A DNA stretch of 9,896 nt from DATHGT01 sp035317605 (GTDB lineage: Bacteria > Methylomirabilota > Methylomirabilia > Rokubacteriales > CSP1-6), in NCBI GenBank assembly GCA_035317605.1, contig DATHGT010000149.1:1-9896 (forward strand), written 5' to 3'. A program made the position numbers and the translations under genes. Under the pieces are notes generated by a model. That model saw nothing but the letters and a program-made list of their open reading frames with translations, was not told where the DNA came from and searched no databases. Every line of letters begins with the position of its first letter. Within the stretch, counting starts at the first letter, position 1. This document shows positions 6,401-9,896 of this stretch, one piece after another.

Positions 6401-8740
6401 GTGGTGGACCAGAACTGCACTGAGATCACCAACCGCTACGATGCTTCCAGCCGGCTCGCCGAGCGTCGCAGCCGCGACCCGAAGACAGAGATAACAACGG
6501 TCGCGCACTACCAGTACGATGGTTTGGGTAGGCTCGTCGCTGCGACTGTACCGGCTGGAGTCATCGCGAGAACCTACGACTCCCTGTCCCGCGTCATGGC
6601 CGAGCGCCAGGGCGACCGCCTCCTTCAGCGCATGCACGATTCCGCGGGAAACCTCGTCAGACTCGTGTATCCGGGCGGCGACGAAGTACACAAGACGTAC
6701 GACCTGCGCAAGCGTCTCACCACTGTCAAGAACAAGACCGGCGAGGCCCTCGGCGCGTTTGTCTACCGCGCCAACGATCAGATAGCCCGAATGCGCCTGG
6801 GTAGTGCGATCGAGGTGGATTTCTCCTACAACCAGCAACAACGTCTCGGATCGTTGCGGTACAGCCGTGCAGACAACCGCAGCCTCGTCGACGGCTTCGG
6901 ATACCAGTACGACGACACAGGTAGGATGATCCATGAGATTCAGTTCGCGGGTGGCCCGGCCTACGGTGAGCGTTACTACTACGATGACGCCGATCGGCCG
7001 ACAAGAGCACAATACGGTGTGCAGAACGTCTTCGATCCAGACAGTTCGTTCGAGCAGGAGACTTCGTATCAGCATTTTCCGGAGGGGTCGTGGAGACACC
7101 GCATTGACGTTGATGCTCACGCTAAGGTTATCGATGATAGGTTCAGTCGCCTGAACCGACTCAACAACTACGAGACGTTTGGTGGCATGTCCTTCGTGTA
7201 CGATGCGAATGGCAACTGCATACGAAGAGGCACGGCAAACCCTGGTTTTTGCCACTACACCTATGACCACGATAACAGGCTCATTAGGTCCGAGTGTTAC
7301 GATGCCGAAGGTGCGCGGACACAAACCATAGAATATTTCTACGACGCGTTGAGCCGGCAGGTCCGCAAGGTCGTCACCGATAAGGATGGGATTGTAACTG
7401 ATTACATCTATGTCTGGGCGGGAATGCTGCTCATCGAGGAGTACGAGAACGGCGTCCTGGCACGAACATACATCTACGGGGTCGGCTCCACGCCAGTGCA
7501 CTTCACGTTGCACCTGGGTGGACGCACCGAGCTCGCCTACGTAGTCAACGGGCGAGGTCTGGCGTCAGGTCTGCTGCACAAGAACGATCCCTATAGATTT
7601 GCAGAAAAGTATCGCTATGAGATATCTGGCGCGTCGGGCATGGCCGAGATTGACGGAGTCAAGGTGTCTATTCCGCTAGCGAACCAGACGAACTTTGGGC
7701 GAGCAAACTCCATTCTTTCTGGCGGTTATCTGCGCGACTGGCAGAATAGGACAGATTCCCGTAGTGGCGGACACATTAATCGCGGGACGGGTGCCCTGCT
7801 GAATGCTGTTGGTGAGGAGTACCATTACGGTTCTGGAGGAAACGGGAGGAGTGATATTGGGAGACAGTTAAATGCTATCTTGGGCCTTGGCGCCTTTGGG
7901 CTGGATACAACTGGCTCTGGTTCGCAGAGTATCACCTATCCACAACATAACGATAACTTGACGACCAGTCCAGCCCACAACCTGTTTTTAGTCGGCGAGG
8001 GCGAGAGTGATGCTCCAGTGAACGACGAACCTCTCAGTGATCCACCATTGGTGACTGCAGAGGGTAATGCTGCCGGTGGCTCAAGCGTTTCGCTCACGCC
8101 CAACTCAAGCGAGTCGAGTGAGTGGAAGAATCCTTATATCGCTCCTTCGGGAGCCACCACGCCTTCTCCAGCCTCCTCTACGCCTGCTCCGGCAAATAGC
8201 GGTGGTATTTGGGACCACCCCGTCGTCAAATTCGTTATAGCAGGTGCGATAGCAGGTGCGAAGGCTGTAGAGGCGTATAGCAACCTGCCCGTCAGCATAG
8301 GCGGAACGGCCGGCGGTGGCGAGGGCACGGGCACTCCGCCATATATGGGTCCCGCGCTCCAGTTCAAACTCCCGCCTTGGAGGTATCCCAATCCTGACGC
8401 CGACTCTGGTAATGGTCCAATCGGGCCGCTAACGCCGCAGCAGGTGGAAGCGAAGAGCCTGCAAGTCAGTCATCCTGTAAATCCCAACGATGACTTCGGA
8501 GCGCCACACATTGACTCTGTTAATTTTAAGGTACCGCTTTATAATCGTGGGATAGACCCAAGATACGCACTCTACGATGGCCCTCAGGGGACCCGCGGTG
8601 GCGTCAGCAGCGGTGAAGACATCGGCTTTAACCTTCGTTTCATCGGCGGGGGCGTTACTGATCCTGTGCGGCCAGGGCTCGCCCCAGAAGCTCCAGAACC
8701 ACCCACACCAGGGGGCGGCAGAGGAACATTCCGTCGCTAA
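3464..8740 (+). CDS. Giant RHS/YD-repeat protein with atypical C-terminus
   Basis: A 1758-residue protein. RHS proteins form a large beta-cocoon that encloses a C-terminal cargo, often a polymorphic toxin or secreted effector. Residues 20-65 match the usual RHS entry domain (DUF6531-type): a V-Y-S-H-S-G-E-F stretch, D-L-R-L-P-G-R-G-L at 33-41, L-T-R-F-Y-R-S at 45-51, then L-G-R-G-W. From about residue 189 to 1345 the chain is almost wholly YD repeats (Y-x-Y-D-x-x-G-R/N-L and variants, more than 20 copies). At 1375-1385, D-P-Y-R-F-A-E-K-Y-R-Y resembles the beginning of the RHS core signature (P-Y-R-F-x-G-x-Y-Y-D). The rest of that signature (G-L-x-Y-x-x-A-R-Y-Y-D-P-x-x-G-R-F) and the DPxG motif are absent. 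Residues 1390-1758 are not recognised: a Gly/Ser/Asn-rich part, a Ser/Thr/Pro-rich linker (about 1547-1586), a short hydrophobic patch (about 1587-1602), then a Pro/Gly-rich end. No signal peptide, PAAR domain or transmembrane anchor is seen at the N-terminus. The ATG at 3464 follows GGGGGA at 3453-3458; M3 (3470) is a possible alternative start. GC falls markedly in the 3' part. Confidence 0.88.
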   Translation: MNMPIQQAPIRGAQTIAASVYSHSGEFAPHYTDLRLPGRGLELHLTRFYRSSRADHLGELGRGWSCGLMKKLEREGDDLMYHNGAGEVRRFLRARNGEYSSPAGFYGVLQQEKDHFVIRQRFGHTSRFHPLEAGGGISSIEDRNHNVIQSSYSPTNIAIIDTMSRRVVISVSAGLVEGVADHVGRSWRYVYDTDHRLVEVIQPATADFPQGTSLKYAYDQNHRLISLTDAKGQTYLMNRYDRPGRVVIQKHGSGTYAMEYDPVGTGSDGFPIHRTTCRRKDGSIVVLEHNEAGNVIASTLRVRRGSFAPEDIAGMTGPDVPVVTTSVYNRNSELTSRRFPAGHETTWAYTEHESNPLNQGNLAQITELPQPGVESDQASIVTKYEYESSFQLRAACIDPRGNTTSHQYDEHGNLTTTKYPPVSIQPVDGGAARVVPVDRTQQCTYAYNSMGQLLRRTDIDGSVTEYHYYPSDDPGGTRGPSSATAAPDRVCGYLARLVRDAAGAKIRNEYAYDQFGNTAAVFDGKSNAARLRYNAMGAVESLTGREPFKHRIDYKYDANYNEIESTHSFDRPVYDDATPQTTLRSGTLRETKDYNALDNVTARRIIGDDKIVTESFIRDVNERIARQIQPLGNVTEYVFDERGLVIERIAAVGTKETCTERFAYTLNGAVRIHTDTNGNRTTHHYDGFQRYRGFTDPAGTTKNQWFDEANNVVRVRVDGDTGSAPHDPQDARRERAPLMEAHYHFDQWNRAYRTDQAWHDPATGTALGDSQWNGEKGIVSTVVEYAENGRPGKVWSETGNVAAFEYDGAGRLTAIMDLTGEGCSLEYDENGNANLLRRRGPELEGHPSEQVLRRSHDAMDRLEWQQENDDAPERFRYNALGTVISYTGKSGLEVRHTLDSLGRRAGHAFTVVDPANRTQSQQIVRRYEYDDNYRLCAYVDAMGNRTIYGYDALGRRIAVVYPDGGVARVDHDAKGNVVRVVDQNCTEITNRYDASSRLAERRSRDPKTEITTVAHYQYDGLGRLVAATVPAGVIARTYDSLSRVMAERQGDRLLQRMHDSAGNLVRLVYPGGDEVHKTYDLRKRLTTVKNKTGEALGAFVYRANDQIARMRLGSAIEVDFSYNQQQRLGSLRYSRADNRSLVDGFGYQYDDTGRMIHEIQFAGGPAYGERYYYDDADRPTRAQYGVQNVFDPDSSFEQETSYQHFPEGSWRHRIDVDAHAKVIDDRFSRLNRLNNYETFGGMSFVYDANGNCIRRGTANPGFCHYTYDHDNRLIRSECYDAEGARTQTIEYFYDALSRQVRKVVTDKDGIVTDYIYVWAGMLLIEEYENGVLARTYIYGVGSTPVHFTLHLGGRTELAYVVNGRGLASGLLHKNDPYRFAEKYRYEISGASGMAEIDGVKVSIPLANQTNFGRANSILSGGYLRDWQNRTDSRSGGHINRGTGALLNAVGEEYHYGSGGNGRSDIGRQLNAILGLGAFGLDTTGSGSQSITYPQHNDNLTTSPAHNLFLVGEGESDAPVNDEPLSDPPLVTAEGNAAGGSSVSLTPNSSESSEWKNPYIAPSGATTPSPASSTPAPANSGGIWDHPVVKFVIAGAIAGAKAVEAYSNLPVSIGGTAGGGEGTGTPPYMGPALQFKLPPWRYPNPDADSGNGPIGPLTPQQVEAKSLQVSHPVNPNDDFGAPHIDSVNFKVPLYNRGIDPRYALYDGPQGTRGGVSSGEDIGFNLRFIGGGVTDPVRPGLAPEAPEPPTPGGGRGTFRR
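8237..8260 (+). repeat. 12-bp exact tandem duplication inside the RHS C-terminus
   Basis: ATAGCAGGTGCG occurs twice head to tail and encodes I-A-G-A-I-A-G-A in the hydrophobic patch near residues 1592-1599 of the RHS protein. It keeps the frame and lengthens a small apolar helix-like segment. It is probably a slippage duplication. Confidence 0.85.
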
Positions 8741-8842
8741 TGCTGGGCGGCCGCAGAGAGAATTCCGGTCAGCCCCACCCCTATAGACTCGACGCGCTTG
8801 GGGCAATGCTTTGGTCCAGGCGAAAGACGTCGCAAGGGTCGT

Positions 8843-8862
8843 CGTGGTCCTTGAGGACCACG
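8843..8862 (+). terminator. Perfect hairpin downstream of the RHS gene
   Basis: CGTGGTCC-TTGA-GGACCACG is a perfect 8-bp stem with a 4-base loop (9 bp if the outer loop bases T and A also pair), located 103 bases after the RHS stop. It lacks a T-run, so it may be a transcript-end stabiliser, a factor-dependent terminator element or an attenuator before the downstream membrane-protein gene. Confidence 0.35.
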
Positions 8863-9007
8863 TGAGCGCGTGCGAGAGCAGCTTGCCGCCCTGCCCGTGA
8901 CCAATTGGACAGGCCCTCTCGTCGAGCGATGAAACAATGCTGACGGCCAACGCCAGTATCGCCGAGTCTCGGCCGAGGCCGTTGACCGCTGCGTTGAAGT
9001 GAGGAAG

Positions 9008-9014
9008 AGGAGGT
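9008..9014 (+). promoter_or_regulatory. Perfect Shine-Dalgarno (AGGAGGT) deciding the start of the membrane protein
   Basis: AGGAGGT is fully complementary to the usual 16S rRNA tail and stands five bases before the ATG at 9020. This favours that ATG over the in-frame GTG at 8999, which would add seven residues including Arg-Lys-Arg-Arg and place the SD inside the coding region. Confidence 0.85.
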
Positions 9015-9019
9015 GCCTT

Positions 9020-9475
9020 ATGTGTAATCCGGTGCCGGTTCGCAACTGGTTGATAGCGATCTTGGCGGCAATCTTCCTGGCATTGGCCACGATCGTTGGC
9101 GCCGCCATTGCCAACGGGTCGTGGTTTTATACGTATTTGTCCCCTGGGGGGATGGCGCTTGCTGGGCTTTTTTCATTCCTCGCGACGCTGTTTTGTTACT
9201 ACGCGATCGACGCGGTCGACGAGTTGTCTCGGTGTACCGGGAGCCGTTGCGAAGGGGAAAGCACGACCCTGCGCAGTGTCATCGCAGGCGTTCGCATCGT
9301 CCTCGGCATTCAAACGGCCGCGTGCGTCGCCGTCGCGGCCTACGCATGGATTCCAGGAGCGGCTCAGCCCGCCATGTGGGTCATCATAGGGACCCTCGCC
9401 CTTCAGACGGCTTTGATCATCGGCGCGATTTATTCTTACGATAAGCTCGCGACGTGTGCTCTGGCGGGAGGGTAG
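9020..9475 (+). CDS. Small four-helix membrane protein of unknown function
   Basis: A 151-residue integral membrane protein that I do not recognise as a named family. Four hydrophobic segments are clear: about residues 10-31, 43-65, 86-111 and 118-139. The loop between helices 2 and 3 (66-85) is acidic and holds C72 and C77 in R-C-T-G-S-R-C-E; further cysteines are at 2, 59, 102 and 146, so a disulfide or metal site is possible. The ends are short, and no enzyme motif is visible. It follows the RHS gene in the same direction after 279 bp, with a very strong ribosome-binding site, suggesting its own well-translated message. Its position behind an RHS gene makes a role as immunity or accessory protein conceivable, but nothing in its sequence shows this. 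It may be unrelated. Convergent with the aldolase gene. Confidence 0.75.
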   Translation: MCNPVPVRNWLIAILAAIFLALATIVGAAIANGSWFYTYLSPGGMALAGLFSFLATLFCYYAIDAVDELSRCTGSRCEGESTTLRSVIAGVRIVLGIQTAACVAVAAYAWIPGAAQPAMWVIIGTLALQTALIIGAIYSYDKLATCALAGG

Positions 9476-9503
9476 AAATCCAACGTCGTATCCGTCTTAG
9501 TCG

Positions 9504-9535
9504 GCCAGGCGCAGGCGGCCCGAAAGGCTCCTGGC
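9504..9535. terminator. Imperfect dyad between convergent genes, possible bidirectional terminator
   Basis: GCCAGG (9504-9509) pairs with CCTGGC (9530-9535) around a 20-base partly self-paired centre, in the 97-bp gap between two convergent stops. No T-run is present on either side. Position favours a terminator; sequence support is weak. Confidence 0.22.
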
Positions 9536-9572
9536 GAATCCCTGAAGGACGCCGTGACGGCCCGGACCCCGC

Positions 9573-9896
9573 TCAGGCCTGGCGCTCGCCTCCGGGCGCG
9601 CGGCGCGTCTGATCGCGCGACGGGTAGATCACGCTCTCGGCGTGGCGATACATCCACTCGGCGGCGTCGGGTGCGATGGCGTGGATCTCGGTGCCCGCCG
9701 CCGCCGCGAGCTGGACGGCCATGACGTTGCGGCGCACCTCGGAGGTCAGCGTGTTCAGCCGGTGGTACGCCTCGGACACGGTGCGACCGAGCGTGGTGAC
9801 GCCGTGGTTCTCCATGATCACCGAGTTCGTGCTCTGGATGAAGTCGGCGACCGGGCCGACGTCCTGCTCCACGTCGAGGTGGGACGGGACCACGTA
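9573..9896 (-). CDS. Class II aldolase/adducin family protein, C-terminal part (5' end outside window)
   Basis: The last 107 residues run from the window edge to TGA (complement of 9573-9575). The family (AraD/FucA type) is zinc-dependent and performs aldol cleavage or epimerisation of sugar phosphates and related hydroxy-acids in the cytoplasm; the substrate is not readable here. The fragment shows the hallmark N-S-V-I-M-E-N-H-G-V-T-T-L-G, where the histidine is the third zinc ligand, followed by the family helix S-E-A-Y-H-R-L-N-T-L. The upstream H-x-H pair and catalytic Glu would lie outside the window. After A-E-S-V-I-Y-P-S the tail is Arg/Gly-rich. Transcribed toward the four-helix membrane gene; stops are 97 bp apart. 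Confidence 0.82.
   Translation of the reverse strand, partial: YVVPSHLDVEQDVGPVADFIQSTNSVIMENHGVTTLGRTVSEAYHRLNTLTSEVRRNVMAVQLAAAAGTEIHAIAPDAAEWMYRHAESVIYPSRDQTRRAPGGERQA

Larger units (their letters stand above)
8741..9019. other. 279-bp spacer between the RHS gene and the membrane-protein gene
   Basis: No supported gene. One frame is open on both sides of a TGA at 8898-8900 (codons 8787-8897 and 8901-8999) and includes an ATG at 8937 that would give 21 residues ending at 9002, but there is no SD and no recognisable motif. The spacer holds the hairpin at 8843-8862. It also has the palindrome CTCGGCCGAG (8968-8977) and a wider ACGGCC/GGCCGT pair (8943-8948 with 8977-8982), so a messenger crossing it would be folded. 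Confidence 0.4.

Noticed and set aside
6017..7513. 498-codon minus-strand open frame inside the RHS gene
   Set aside because: It mirrors the regular codon pattern of YD repeats on the other strand, and no ribosome-binding site or domain is visible. The plus strand encodes clear repeats across the same bases.
8787..9002. Frame open on both sides of a TGA (8898-8900) in the spacer, suggestive of a broken small gene, including a 21-codon frame from ATG 8937
   Set aside because: No recognisable motif on either side, no SD before the ATG, and open lengths of 33-37 codons are expected by chance here.
8999..9019. GTG at 8999 as the start of the four-helix membrane protein
   Set aside because: It would place the perfect AGGAGGT inside the coding region; the ATG at 9020 has ideal spacing from that site.

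Overview
The window comes from a high-GC bacterial genome. A hand-counted 60-base block at 1381-1440 is 47/60 G+C. Start sites are preceded by Shine-Dalgarno sequences where it matters. The gene mix is a SCO-type copper protein, an EamA transporter, a ferritin-like diiron protein, DUF3891, a class II aldolase and a giant RHS protein. This fits a free-living, probably soil or sediment, high-GC Gram-negative-type lineage. The sequence alone does not fix the phylum. No rRNA, tRNA, CRISPR array, insertion sequence or integrase was recognised.

Left part (1-2889), ordinary chromosomal genes: the C-terminal end of a SCO/SenC family protein (+) runs 29 bp into the 3' end of a convergent EamA/DMT-type transporter (-). 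A strong GC hairpin lies just past the SCO stop. Divergent from the transporter is a tight two-gene unit (+, 18-bp gap): a ferritin-like putative diiron protein with two E-x-x-H motifs, followed by a DUF3891 protein. The DUF3891 protein has an H...HD...H...D residue set like an HD-domain metal site.

Middle (2890-8740): 574 bp with no convincing gene but several perfect dyads precedes one 1758-residue RHS/YD-repeat protein. Its N-terminal RHS entry domain and about 1150 residues of YD repeats look normal. The canonical RHS core signature and DPxG cleavage motif expected near the end are missing. In their place is a roughly 370-residue unrecognised C-terminal region, with clearly lower GC in the blocks counted.

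Right part (8741-9896): a 279-bp spacer holds a perfect hairpin. It is followed by a small four-helix membrane protein with a perfect Shine-Dalgarno, same strand as the RHS gene, of unknown function and a possible partner of it. The window ends in the C-terminal part of a class II aldolase/adducin family enzyme (-), convergent with the membrane-protein gene. The most interesting features are the coreless RHS protein with its compositionally foreign tip and neighbour, and the diiron/DUF3891 pair.
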